Both the position numbers and the translations under genes were made by a program. Source: Clostridium pasteurianum BC1 (GTDB lineage Bacteria > Bacillota > Clostridia > Clostridiales > Clostridiaceae). Taken from it: a DNA stretch of 64,000 nt. The notes beneath the pieces were generated by a model. The model saw only the letters and a list, made by a program, of their open reading frames with translations, ran no database searches and was not told where the DNA came from. The stretch is taken from NCBI RefSeq assembly GCF_000389635.1, contig NC_021182.1, forward strand, positions 3,472,001-3,536,000, given 5' to 3'. Position 1 is the first letter of the stretch, and the number at the start of each line of letters is the position of its first letter. Shown here one piece after another: positions 53,523-62,514 of the stretch.

Positions 53523-54371
53523 CTATAATACCTTAACCCAAATATTCATATCTTCAAATCGCCCGCAAATATGACAGTGATTTACCAACCTTCCACTATA
53601 CTCATAATCATGTTTAGAAAAAACAATATTCATACCTGTCGAAATTGATCTTGCCATACTATAAAGTACTTTATACTGTTTATTCTGCAGTTCTTTCTCA
53701 AGCTCAAAAATTAATCGTCCCACCAGACCCTTACCTCTATGCGCTCTATTAGTTGCACAGTCAGTCATTTCAACATTTAGGTTAGTTGGATCCATATCAG
53801 CAGAGGCTGCACTAACAATTTTATTTTCATAAACTGCTATTTTAAAAAACACATCATGATCCATTACAAATTTAATATAGTCTGGATTATTCATGGGTGA
53901 TGGGTAAGTTTCAAAAACACTATCATAGAGTTCTGCTAATTGCTTTGCATCTTCTTTACATGCATTTCTGATGAAATATTTGTTATATGTATCATATTTG
54001 TAATTTTCATCTGCATACTCTCTTGATTTGATCAAAACCTCTTCCTCTTCTGGAATAACCATACTCATCTTTCGCTCAGCTGCAATGAACTTAGATAAAA
54101 AATAACCAGGTTTCCCATTTAAAAAATTATAAACCTTAGCTTCCATGATAAATCCTTCAGCTTTAAACTCTTCAATTTTCTCTTTAGGCGAAACATAGAA
54201 AATTTTTCCTACTTTATTCTTGCTTGATTGAGTCATCAATCTATCAACTAAATTTTTAACCGTTCCCTTAAAACTTACAATTTTAATTTTTTTATTAAAC
54301 TCATCAAATTTAATCTTTGCAGTTCCTCCAGGGAACTGAATGTTTTCAACCTTAGGTATTTCTAAAAGCAT
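53523..54371 (-). CDS. ablB: Beta-lysine N-acetyltransferase (AblB/YodP-like)
   Basis: A 282-residue protein. The N-terminal ~140 residues are the AblB-specific region (FPGGTAKIKFDEFNKKIKI, VGKIFYVSPKEKIEEFKAEGF, LNGKPGYFLSKFIAAERKMS); the C-terminal half is a GNAT domain (YFIRNACKEDAKQLAELYDSVF, MTDCATNRAHRGKGLVGRLI with the acetyl-CoA loop R-G-K-G). It makes the osmolyte N-epsilon-acetyl-beta-lysine in methanogens and some bacteria. Its normal partner ablA (lysine 2,3-aminomutase) is not adjacent. GGGGTGA precedes the ATG. Single gene with its own terminator. Confidence 0.85.
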   Translation of the reverse strand: MLLEIPKVENIQFPGGTAKIKFDEFNKKIKIVSFKGTVKNLVDRLMTQSSKNKVGKIFYVSPKEKIEEFKAEGFIMEAKVYNFLNGKPGYFLSKFIAAERKMSMVIPEEEEVLIKSREYADENYKYDTYNKYFIRNACKEDAKQLAELYDSVFETYPSPMNNPDYIKFVMDHDVFFKIAVYENKIVSAASADMDPTNLNVEMTDCATNRAHRGKGLVGRLIFELEKELQNKQYKVLYSMARSISTGMNIVFSKHDYEYSGRLVNHCHICGRFEDMNIWVKVL

Positions 54372-54532
54372 TTGATCACCCCTATTTACTTTAATATATA
54401 TTAAATATTTGCATTTTTTACTATATTTATTCTTTTTATTAATAGGATTCTATCATGATCCTAAATAATTGCGGTTACTTCTATCAGTTCTAGATTTGTG
54501 GATAGCATTATGGTTTTGTGAAATGCAAAAAT

Positions 54533-54575
54533 AAAAATCCCCAGCAGTAAATAACTTTACTACTGGAGATTTTTT
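54533..54575 (-). terminator. Terminator of the LRR protein gene
   Basis: AAAAATCCCCAGCAGTAAA / TTTACTACTGGAGATTTTT forms a 19-bp stem with two mismatches and a T-run on the minus strand, 24 bp after the stop. Confidence 0.9.
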
Positions 54576-54598
54576 ACGATTTACCAGGGATTCCATTT

Positions 54599-55972
54599 TT
54601 AAAAATAAATATTCTTAAGCTGAAGTAAAGCTTTCTTTAATGCTTTTTGATCTTCAGCACTAATTTTATTACCTTGTAAGAAAAGATATTGTAAATGAGA
54701 CATTTTTTTCAATGGATTTATATCACTTATTTGATTGTTTTTTAATTCAAGAAGTTGTAAATCAGTTAATTCTGTTAAGGCACTCAAATTACTTATTTTA
54801 TTGGAACTTAAAGTGATATTCTGCAATCTAGTCAACCCTTTTAATGGACTAATATCATTTATTTTATTAGATTGCAGTTGAAGATCAAATTGCAGATTAT
54901 TTAAATTGCTTAGTGAGCTTATATTACTTATCTGATTATCTGCCAGAACAAGACTATTTAATTTACTTAATCCACTTATACTACTTATATCACTTATCTT
55001 ATTAGATTGAAGACTAAGATTCTGCAAATCAGTAAGTTCTTTTAATGCACTTACATTACTTATTTCATTAGATTCTGCGTATAAATAATGTAAATTAGTT
55101 AATTTTTTTAGGGGACTTATATCACTGATTTTATTGGATTGTAAGTCAACACTGTATAAATTAGTTAGCCCACTTAGTGCCTCTATATCACTAACCTTAT
55201 TAAAATTTAAAGCAAGAGTCTGAAGATTAGTTAATGATTTTAGTGCATTTATATCAGTTATTTGGTTGCTTTTTAAACCAAGAATCTGCAATTTAGTTAG
55301 TGATTTCAATGGACTTATATCACTTATATTATTGTGCTCTAGATAGAGTGTTTGTAAGTTAGTCAATCCTTTTAGTGAACTAATATTGTTTATTTGATTA
55401 TTTCCCAAATTAAGTGTTTGCAGATTAACTAGATTTTCTATTCCACTTATATCACTTATATCCTGTCCACTTGCTGCTAATATCGTAATATTTTTAACAT
55501 CACTTTTATATAGGACACCTGTTGATTTATGAATACTATACCTTATATTCTTTTCTAAATTTTTATCTTTAAAAGTAATTATGCTGTCGTTAGCCTCACG
55601 ATTGGATACAGTTACATTAGAAGTAGCTGTCTTTCCTCCATCTACAGTAGTTGCCGTAATCTTTGCAGTTCCAACGCCCATTCCAGTAATCACCCCATCT
55701 TCTACCTTTACTATATTTGTATCCGATGATGCCCAGGTAACCGCTTTATCTGTTGCATTATTAGGCGATATAGCATCATTTAAAGTGTACGTATTTCCTA
55801 TAGCCAGATTATATGTAGTTTTATCAAAATTTACTGCTGAAACCTTAGCATCTTTTTCATTTGCCGTTGACGTTGAATTCTTACTGCCAAAAGCCGTTTT
55901 ATAAATAGGATAAATACTAATAATAATTAAAACAATAACAATCAAGCCTATTTTCTTTTTTATATTATTCAA
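54599..55972 (-). CDS. Big2 plus leucine-rich-repeat (internalin-like) surface protein
   Basis: A 457-residue exported protein. TTG start behind GGGGGAAG. An N-terminal hydrophobic segment (IGLIVIVLIIISIYPIY) is a signal anchor. Residues ~45-125 are a bacterial Ig-like Big2 domain (AISPNNATDKAVTWASSDTN ... GTAKITATT). Then 12-13 LRRs of 22 residues with the pattern LxxLxxLxLxxNxIxDIxxL (ISDISPLKSLTKLQILGL) run to the end, as in internalin-type SDS22-like repeats. No sortase LPXTG motif is visible. The LRR solenoid probably binds a protein or glycan. The repeats at DNA level are diverged. Confidence 0.88.
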   Translation of the reverse strand: MNNIKKKIGLIVIVLIIISIYPIYKTAFGSKNSTSTANEKDAKVSAVNFDKTTYNLAIGNTYTLNDAISPNNATDKAVTWASSDTNIVKVEDGVITGMGVGTAKITATTVDGGKTATSNVTVSNREANDSIITFKDKNLEKNIRYSIHKSTGVLYKSDVKNITILAASGQDISDISGIENLVNLQTLNLGNNQINNISSLKGLTNLQTLYLEHNNISDISPLKSLTKLQILGLKSNQITDINALKSLTNLQTLALNFNKVSDIEALSGLTNLYSVDLQSNKISDISPLKKLTNLHYLYAESNEISNVSALKELTDLQNLSLQSNKISDISSISGLSKLNSLVLADNQISNISSLSNLNNLQFDLQLQSNKINDISPLKGLTRLQNITLSSNKISNLSALTELTDLQLLELKNNQISDINPLKKMSHLQYLFLQGNKISAEDQKALKKALLQLKNIYF

Positions 55973-56407
55973 TTTGACTTCCCCCTTAAATATATATAAT
56001 AAATTTTATTATTGTCATTTCCTATGAAATTAGAATCTATTGTTAAAGATTAATACATATAAAAAAACGCCGTATATTGGATTTGTTATAACCAATTCTA
56101 CTGGCAAATTTACAATACAATAAACTACAATATTATATTGATAAAGTGTTATCTTAATTATATACACATTATAATATATTAAATTCTACCTAATACAAAA
56201 TCAAAGTAAACATATATGTTAAATATAATTATATTGTTTATACTTTTTACTGTCAATATATATTGTGAGTTTACAAATATTTTTAAGAGAATAATATTTA
56301 AATTTTTAGCAATAAAATAGCAATATATATAAACTTATAAAAATCATAATTCATAAGCTTAGATATATTGCTTCTAAAAATAATTATTTTTATGAAACTT
56401 TTTAAAA
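55973..56407. other. AT-rich intergenic region after the phn operon
   Basis: About 430 bp between the LRR gene and the last phn gene. It is AT-rich, contains the short palindrome AAAAATAATTATTTTT near 56375-56390 that might act as a weak phn terminator, and otherwise shows no gene, riboswitch or strong hairpin. Confidence 0.4.
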
Positions 56408-57274
56408 TTAAAACTGTCTGTTTTTCAATCTATTTGAAAGGAATTCCAAAACAATAGCGAAAGCTATAATTAAATAGGATATAACTCCAACTTCTCGTAT
56501 GTTATAGTAAAAAGCTCCGGACATAAATAATTCATATCCTATACCACCAGCTCCAGCTGCTGCACCCATAGCTACAGCATTTGTAAAATTGATTTCAAAT
56601 CGCATAAATGTCCATGCAATAAGGTATGTAACTGTTGAGGGGAAAATTGCTTGGAAAACAATCTGCCACCAATTTGCACCACTTGCCTTTAGCGCTTCTA
56701 TAACTCCTTCATCTATTTCCTCATAGGATTCAGAATAGGCCTTTATCAAATAGGCAATAGAATGAAAGGTTAATCCTATAACTGCAGCTACGCTTCCAAG
56801 ACCTGCAGCTACTGCAAATATTAATACCCATAAGACTGAAGGAATAGCCCTTATGAAGGCAACAAAAGTTCTTATAAAGTTTGATACATAGGCATTTGAC
56901 AAATTCCTTGCAGCAAACAGTCCCAAAAAAAGTGCGAAAACACCACCAAATAATGTAGTTAAAAATGCAAGTGCCAGAGTTATAACTACATCCTGAAAAC
57001 CTTGAAGTAATGTAAAATGAGTAAGTTTAGGTTGCAAAAACATAACTTTTATATTCTGCAAAGTTTGCACTACAGCACTTCCAAAGTTTAAATCTTTGTA
57101 ATCAAAAGTTAAAAATCCATATATTGTAAGTATTGCTAAAGTAATCAAAGTTACCTTTATTACCTTCTGCGAAAGTCCTGCAGACTTAATTTTAATTTTC
57201 CCAGCTTTTGTTCTATTAATATGTTTTTCTAAGTCAGTGTTAGTATTGATTTTTGATGAATTTGACATTTCCAT
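56408..57274 (-). CDS. phnE: Phosphonate ABC transporter permease (second PhnE)
   Basis: A 288-residue permease with about six helices. DFKDLNFGSAVVQTLQNIK, GVFALFLGLFAARNL, FIRAIPSVLWVLIFAVAAGLGSVAAVIGLTFHSIAYLIKAYSESYEE (EAA-type loop ESYEEIDEGVIEALKASGA) and FEINFTNAVAMGAAAGAGGIGYELF are typical of PhnE. Its start overlaps the previous phnE stop by one base. Two PhnE copies probably form the heterodimeric channel, as in several Firmicutes. Last gene of the operon. Confidence 0.92.
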   Translation of the reverse strand: MEMSNSSKINTNTDLEKHINRTKAGKIKIKSAGLSQKVIKVTLITLAILTIYGFLTFDYKDLNFGSAVVQTLQNIKVMFLQPKLTHFTLLQGFQDVVITLALAFLTTLFGGVFALFLGLFAARNLSNAYVSNFIRTFVAFIRAIPSVLWVLIFAVAAGLGSVAAVIGLTFHSIAYLIKAYSESYEEIDEGVIEALKASGANWWQIVFQAIFPSTVTYLIAWTFMRFEINFTNAVAMGAAAGAGGIGYELFMSGAFYYNIREVGVISYLIIAFAIVLEFLSNRLKNRQF

Positions 57275-58059
57275 TATAAAATCACCCTTCTAACATAATT
57301 TGATATAAGTTCAATTATTATTACTGATAGTATTATAAATACCACTGCAAGACTTGCAGAATTATAATCCATACTCTTATAGTACATGCTGAAAGTATAT
57401 CCAATTCCCGTACCAGTAAGTAATCCTATGAGAGTTGAACTTCTTATATTGGTTTCAATCATAAATAATATCCAGCTTATTATTTGAGGTATGCTAGAGG
57501 GGATAATTCCCTGTGCTACTATTTGGAAATAAGTTGCCCCTGTTGACTCCAAAGCATCTACAGAATCACTGCTGACTTCATCTATTGTTTCAATAAATGC
57601 TCTTGTCAAAATTCCAAAGGTTGCAAAAAATAATGCAAAATATCCCGTTAATGCATTTTGTCCAAAGGAAAGCAACAGCACCATTGCCCAAACAGTATCT
57701 GGGATATTTCTAAAAGCAGAAGCTATTATTCTCGTAATAGTACCTATAAAATTATTTATTTTTGTAGTCTTAGATCCAAGCAAACTAAACAACAATGCAA
57801 GTATACTAGCAGTAGTTGTAGCTGCTATAGATAGAAAGACTGTTTCTTTCATTTTTGCTATTATAGTTGGTAATTTAGATAATGATTTTTCATTGAGATA
57901 AAAATTAGAAGCCGCCCAAATGATTGCATTTGGAATAGATGTAAAACCCAATATTGGATCATAACGTGTTATAGTCATAGCAATAAAAGTCACAATAACT
58001 ATAACTATCAAAGCTGCTGTAAACTGCCCTCTACGTTTTCTAAATATATCAATGTCCAT
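57274..58059 (-). CDS. phnE: Phosphonate ABC transporter permease (first PhnE)
   Basis: A 261-residue permease of the same family. MKETVFLSIAATTTASILALLFSLLGS, FRNIPDTVWAMVLLLSFG and the EAA-loop region IDEVSSDSVDALESTGATYFQ, then IETNIRSSTLIGLLTGTGIGYTFS are visible. AGGAGG precedes the ATG. It is 63 bp after phnC and overlaps the second permease by one base. Confidence 0.92.
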   Translation of the reverse strand: MDIDIFRKRRGQFTAALIVIVIVTFIAMTITRYDPILGFTSIPNAIIWAASNFYLNEKSLSKLPTIIAKMKETVFLSIAATTTASILALLFSLLGSKTTKINNFIGTITRIIASAFRNIPDTVWAMVLLLSFGQNALTGYFALFFATFGILTRAFIETIDEVSSDSVDALESTGATYFQIVAQGIIPSSIPQIISWILFMIETNIRSSTLIGLLTGTGIGYTFSMYYKSMDYNSASLAVVFIILSVIIIELISNYVRRVIL

Positions 58060-58122
58060 TCTTAGCCTCCTACCTTATGCATCTTCAAAAAATAATTTAG
58101 TCAATTTTATTTTTCAGATCCC

Positions 58123-58887
58123 TTAATCAGTGATTAATTCGCCCACTTCAGAACCATATATCTCATGTATCTTGTCCTTTGTAAGCTCCTCTGGTTTACC
58201 ATCAAATATTACTCTGCCATCATTTACTCGTATAATTTTGTCAGAATATTTCACAGCCACATCAACCTGATGTAGATTAAATATACAAGTTATGCCCATC
58301 TCTTTATTTATTCCTTTTAAATGATCCATAATTATTCTAGCGGAATTAGGATCTAGTGAAGAAATAGGCTCATCGCAAAGAAGTGCTTTAGGATTTTGAA
58401 TTAATGCTCTTGCAACTCCTACTCTCTGTTTTTGGCCACCGCTTAGCTCATCACATCTTTTATAAGCCTGTTCATTGAGTCCTAATTTACTTATTATTTG
58501 AAATGCCTGTTTCTTCTCTTCTTCATTATATATTCCAAGTACTCCGGCTATGGTGGATTTATATCCTAATCTCCCATGCAGAATATTTTCAATTACACTT
58601 AATCTATTTACCAAATTATAATGCTGAAATATCATTCCTATTTTTGTTCTATGCCTTCTTAACTCTTTTCTATTTAAATTTTCTACACTAACACCATCAA
58701 ATTTAATTTTGCCCTCTGTTGCATCAATCATTCTATTGATACATCGAAGGAGAGTAGATTTCCCAGCTCCTGACGGACCTATAATGGAAACAAACTCTCC
58801 TTCTTTTACAGAGAAGCTAACATCTGTTAGTGCCTTGGTTCCACCCTTATATTCCTTGGACAAACCATTTACTTCCAGAATATTCAT
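58123..58887 (-). CDS. phnC: Phosphonate ABC transporter ATP-binding protein
   Basis: A 254-residue ATPase. Walker A is GPSGAGKSTLLRCIN, the Q-loop IFQHYNLV, signature LSGGQKQRVGVARAL, Walker B LLCDEPISSLDP and switch His NLHQVDV. It pairs with the two PhnE subunits and PhnD. GAGGGGA precedes the ATG. Confidence 0.94.
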   Translation of the reverse strand: MNILEVNGLSKEYKGGTKALTDVSFSVKEGEFVSIIGPSGAGKSTLLRCINRMIDATEGKIKFDGVSVENLNRKELRRHRTKIGMIFQHYNLVNRLSVIENILHGRLGYKSTIAGVLGIYNEEEKKQAFQIISKLGLNEQAYKRCDELSGGQKQRVGVARALIQNPKALLCDEPISSLDPNSARIIMDHLKGINKEMGITCIFNLHQVDVAVKYSDKIIRVNDGRVIFDGKPEELTKDKIHEIYGSEVGELITD

Positions 58888-58948
58888 AGCTAACTTCCCC
58901 TCTTTAATTTTTTATTGATCAATAAATCCTTACTTACAACAATAAAAA

Positions 58949-59998
58949 CTATTTTGAAAGTTCTCTTATTGGATTGTACCAAGAATCATCAACCTTTGTA
59001 AAATGTTCATTTTTAGTCTTTTCAATTAGTCCTTTTGAACCTTTTTTATAGTATATTTTAGAATCATTTGCTGTAGTATCTGAAGTTAAAGCAGTTTGTA
59101 TCTTATCAATATCATCCTTATTAAGTGCTCCTGTATTTACAGCAAATGGTCCATTTAATACTGGTGTAACACTAATAAGTACATATTCCTTACCTCTTAA
59201 ATTAGTAAATGGATCAGACGCATCAGCCTTTACCTTGTAAACGGCACCTACTGTATTAGCTTTTCCAGTTTCAACATCAACATATGGTGCTAATGCTGTA
59301 TCACAGAAAGCAGCTACATCTGCTTTTTTATTTAAAAGATTTGCTGCTGATACCTGGTGTGATTGGCCAAATAGTACTTCTTTAAAGAACTTATCGCTTC
59401 CACCTTCTGACAAATCATCAACCTTTATATTCTTCCATTTATCAGTCTTTGAAAAATAACTTACTATATTTGTAGTAGGTACTTTAAAACCTGAAGTTGA
59501 ACTATTGGATACATAAGACATTTTCTTTCCCTGAATATTATCTAAAGTATACTTACCATCCTTTTGGTATTGGCTTTCATCGCCCTTATTAACTGACAAC
59601 CAGCTATAATATATAGCATCATCTAAAGTACCTGAAGCACCCGTATTTACAACTAATGGTAATATTTTAGCATTTTTAGTGTGGGCTTCTACATAACCTT
59701 GTCCACCCATGAAGGCTATTTGTCCTTTGCCACTAGCTATAGCTTCTATGGCAATTGAATAATCAGTTGTAGTTTGTTGTTCAACCTTTTTACCAGTAGC
59801 ATCTGCAATAATCTTACATACTTCATCACGAGCATCCTTATAGTCAGCAGCGGATTCATTTGGATACCATACTACATTGATAGTGTCATATGGCTTTACA
59901 TTATCCCCAGATTGATTTGAAGCGCCTGACCCTGAACATCCTGCTAATACTGCAACTGCAATAATAAGATTTGTAATAACTAATAGAAGTTTTTTCAT
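58949..59998 (-). CDS. phnD: Phosphonate ABC transporter substrate-binding lipoprotein
   Basis: A 349-residue periplasmic-type binding protein. Signal peptide with lipobox VLAGCSGSG; the mature part has VWYPNESAADYKDARDEVCKIIADATGK, AFMGGQGYVEA, SYVSNSSTSGFKVPTTNIVSYF and the C-terminal LISVTPVLNGPF, typical of PhnD. AAAGGGG precedes the ATG. It starts the transport part of the operon, separated by about 350 bp (holding a MITE-like element) from the catabolic part. Confidence 0.92.
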   Translation of the reverse strand: MKKLLLVITNLIIAVAVLAGCSGSGASNQSGDNVKPYDTINVVWYPNESAADYKDARDEVCKIIADATGKKVEQQTTTDYSIAIEAIASGKGQIAFMGGQGYVEAHTKNAKILPLVVNTGASGTLDDAIYYSWLSVNKGDESQYQKDGKYTLDNIQGKKMSYVSNSSTSGFKVPTTNIVSYFSKTDKWKNIKVDDLSEGGSDKFFKEVLFGQSHQVSAANLLNKKADVAAFCDTALAPYVDVETGKANTVGAVYKVKADASDPFTNLRGKEYVLISVTPVLNGPFAVNTGALNKDDIDKIQTALTSDTTANDSKIYYKKGSKGLIEKTKNEHFTKVDDSWYNPIRELSK

Positions 59999-60199
59999 TA
60001 ATTTACCCCTTTCAAATTTGAAAAAATTTTTATTATTAGGTTAAGACAGGTTATTAGTTCGTTTCTTTCAATGATATACATTTATTGTCAAGATAGATGA
60101 TACAGTACTTATGTTAATTAACTATTATACGAATGTAATGTTTATTTTAAATTTTCTTATTAATCTATATATTCCAGCATTTGTTTTAATATTGTTAGC

Positions 60200-60363
60200 T
60201 TAAGGCATATTCAAACAAATAACTAGTCAGTATGCTAGTCTATTTTGAATCCTACCGCGTCAACAGAACCCTCAGATAGCCCACTATCCTCAGAACCTGT
60301 TTCCTTGTGCGATTCAAAATATCCGTCGCATCTTTGACTTGTTATTTATTTTCAGATGCCTAA
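60200..60363. mobile_element. 164-bp MITE-like element overlapping the phnPP stop codon
   Basis: Terminal inverted repeats TTAAGGCATATTCAAACAAA (left) and TTTAGGCATCTGAAAATAAA (right, read inward) continue to AACTAGTCA/AACAAGTCA. Further nested pairs follow inward: TTTTGAATC/GATTCAAAA, AACAG/CTGTT and GATAG/CTATC, so the whole element folds on itself. No coding capacity. Its right arm encodes the last residues and TGA of the PHP phosphodiesterase. Related to 23062-23135. Confidence 0.75.
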
Positions 60364-61188
60364 ACCAATTATTTCAGAATCAAATACATACAAAAATTCC
60401 TTAGGACTTAATATTTGTCCAATATTTATATCTGTACCATAGTCTCCATGAAAATCACTGCCTCCAGTAGCTATTAAATTATATTTTCTGCAATATTCAA
60501 CAACCTTTTTGTGATCTTCTTCGCAGTGATCTTCATGATACAGTTCAATGCCGTCTAATCCTGCTTCAACAAGCTTTTCAATAAAACTATAGGAATCCAA
60601 TTGCCCAGGGTGCGCTAATATTGCAATGCCCCCATCTTTTTTAATAGCTCTTACTGCTTCATAGGCATCAGCATATTCTATATCTCTTGCACATATTCCA
60701 TCTCCCTTAAACAGCCTTCTGTATAAATCTGAATATATTTTATCAGTATAATTTTTATCTATTAGTTCAGCCATAATATGTTGTTTATAAATAACTTCAC
60801 TACTCTCAGCTCTAGCATATATATTACCTATATCCATTACATAACCATTTTTTATAAGCTGCCTAATTTGCCATAATGAATTTTTATGCCTATTCTGTAA
60901 AACTACATCGCAAATTTTTCTGATATTTATTCCTTTAAGATCAAAATTAAATCCTAAAATGTGAATTTTCTTCTTACTTTGAGGATCACAGGCAGATATT
61001 TCGATACCCGGAATTATCCTTATCCCTGCACTTTTACCTTTCTCAACTGCTTCTCCCAATCCTTTAACTGTATCATGATTTGTAATTCCAAGATGGGTAA
61101 CACCATTTTTTATAGCTATATCTATAACTTCTTCTAATCCAAAGGATCCATCAGAAATATTTGTGTGAACATGAAGATCCGCTTTCAT
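60352..61188 (-). CDS. PHP-domain phosphodiesterase of phosphonate metabolism (PhnPP-like)
   Basis: A 278-residue PHP hydrolase. The metal-binding motifs are HVHTNISDG, TNHDTV, an internal Glu/His (GIEISA; EDHCEEDH-like) and ILAHPGQ, then GGSDFHGD. Position inside the phn operon matches the PHP-type phosphoribosyl 1,2-cyclic phosphate phosphodiesterase (PhnPP) described in Eggerthella lenta, which replaces the beta-lactamase-fold PhnP. It opens phosphoribosyl cyclic phosphate made by C-P lyase. RNase AM/YciV-like nucleotidase is the alternative by sequence. Overlaps phnL by 4 nt; its last codons lie in a MITE-like repeat. Confidence 0.85.
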   Translation of the reverse strand: MKADLHVHTNISDGSFGLEEVIDIAIKNGVTHLGITNHDTVKGLGEAVEKGKSAGIRIIPGIEISACDPQSKKKIHILGFNFDLKGINIRKICDVVLQNRHKNSLWQIRQLIKNGYVMDIGNIYARAESSEVIYKQHIMAELIDKNYTDKIYSDLYRRLFKGDGICARDIEYADAYEAVRAIKKDGGIAILAHPGQLDSYSFIEKLVEAGLDGIELYHEDHCEEDHKKVVEYCRKYNLIATGGSDFHGDYGTDINIGQILSPKEFLYVFDSEIIGLGI

Positions 61189-61898
61189 ATGAATTCCCCC
61201 GCCTGCATATTATATTTCTTATCACAAAGTCCTTCCATGAAGTCAATATCATGAAATATTCCTATCATTGTAGTCCCTTCAATTTTTAACTGTTTTATAA
61301 GTTCCTTTACCTTTTCCTTAGAATAATTGTCTAAACTGGCAGTTGGTTCATCTAAAAGTAATAACCTTGGATGCTTAACCATTGCCATTGCTATATTTAG
61401 ACGTAATTTTTCTCCCCCTGAAAAATTATTTGGATAGCTGTCCCACAGTTCTCTGTCAAATTCAAAATGTCCAAGCATTTTTTCTGCCTCCTGTGAAGCA
61501 TACTCTTTACTATAACCCATTTCTAAAACTGAATGTTCAACAATTTCCTTAGCTGTAGTTCTTGGCATGCTATTAAGAAATTGGGACACATAACCAATTT
61601 CATATTTTCTCAAATATAGCATTTGTCTTTCTGATATGTCTAAAATATTAATCAATCCAAACTTTTTAGATTCATACCATATACTGCCTTCATCAGTTGT
61701 GTAAGTTCTATAAATACACTTAAGTATAGTGGATTTTCCACTGCCGCTTTTACCTGTAATTCCTATGAATTCGCCTTTATTTAAAGATATATTAATGTTT
61801 TGTGATGCTTTTATATGTTTTCCTAAATTGTGAATAGTAAAAGTTTTATATAAATTTTCTATTTTTAATAACTGCTCCACCCTATCACCTACTTTCAT
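61185..61898 (-). CDS. phnL: Phosphonate C-P lyase system protein PhnL (ABC-type ATPase)
   Basis: A ~237-residue ATPase of the C-P lyase core. Walker A GKSGSGKSTILKCIYRTY, YVSQFLNSMPRTTAKEIV, signature FSGGEKLRLNIAMAM, Walker B LLLLDEPTASLDNYS and IGIFHDIDF are typical of PhnL. The start is uncertain: the ATG of MKVGDRVEQ (GGAAAAG upstream) is favoured; a GTG six codons later and an ATG seven codons earlier are possible. It overlaps the acetyltransferase by 14 nt and phnPP by 4 nt. Confidence 0.9.
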   Translation of the reverse strand: MKVGDRVEQLLKIENLYKTFTIHNLGKHIKASQNINISLNKGEFIGITGKSGSGKSTILKCIYRTYTTDEGSIWYESKKFGLINILDISERQMLYLRKYEIGYVSQFLNSMPRTTAKEIVEHSVLEMGYSKEYASQEAEKMLGHFEFDRELWDSYPNNFSGGEKLRLNIAMAMVKHPRLLLLDEPTASLDNYSKEKVKELIKQLKIEGTTMIGIFHDIDFMEGLCDKKYNMQAGEFI

Positions 61899-62514
61899 AA
61901 TGCTTTTCCACAAAGTCATCTATATTCAATAAAAAATCATTGAAATTTTCCTTTATCTTTTTATGAGACCAATTCCACCATTTAATGCTTTCCAATTTAT
62001 AAATGATATCATCATTAAACCTCTTTCTAATTATTTTTGCTGGTACACCTGCAACTATGGTATAGGGCTCCACATCTTTTGTCACTATAGCTCCACTTCC
62101 AACTATAGCTCCATTTCCTATGGTTACACCAGGCATAATAATTGCACTGTGACCTATCCAAGCATCATTTTCAATATATGTTTTACTACTTTTTCTCTTT
62201 TCAAAAAATTCTTCATCATCTTTATCATCAAAACCATACATCTTCCTTCTATAGGTAAAATGATGTAAGCTAGGCCTTTCCATAGGATGATTTGTAGGTC
62301 CTATTCTCACCATGGCAGCAATATTAGTAAATCTGCCTATTTCAACGTTTTGCAGAAAACAAAATTGTCCTGTATAGGAGTAATCGCCAAGAACAACATT
62401 TTCATAGAAATTAAAAACCCCAACCTCTGTAAATTCACCCAGTTTTGAATTTACAATTTTACAGTTCTCACCTATTAAAGGTTCTATTGTCAGTACTTTT
62501 TCCTCAGTATTCAT
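61885..62514 (-). CDS. Hexapeptide-repeat acyltransferase of phosphonate clusters
   Basis: A 209-residue left-handed beta-helix transferase (trimeric LbH type). Hexapeptide repeats such as IGRFTNIAAMVRIG, IGHSAIIMPGVTIGNGAIVGSGAIVTKDVEPYTIVAGVPAKII, and the region NHPMERPSLHHFTYRRKMYG mark the 'phosphonate metabolism, DapH/DapD/GlmU-related' subfamily found beside phn genes. It probably acylates an aminophosphonate or C-P lyase intermediate, in place of PhnO. It overlaps phnM by 4 nt (ATGA). Confidence 0.87.
   Translation of the reverse strand: MNTEEKVLTIEPLIGENCKIVNSKLGEFTEVGVFNFYENVVLGDYSYTGQFCFLQNVEIGRFTNIAAMVRIGPTNHPMERPSLHHFTYRRKMYGFDDKDDEEFFEKRKSSKTYIENDAWIGHSAIIMPGVTIGNGAIVGSGAIVTKDVEPYTIVAGVPAKIIRKRFNDDIIYKLESIKWWNWSHKKIKENFNDFLLNIDDFVEKHYESR

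Noticed and set aside
54650-55450. Regular ~66-bp periodicity
   Set aside because: Looks like an array at first, but it encodes 22-residue leucine-rich repeats with diverged codons; it is not a CRISPR array.
55581-55904. 107-codon plus-strand frame inside the Big2/LRR gene
   Set aside because: Antisense of the Big2 domain; valine/serine-rich pattern reflects reversed codons.
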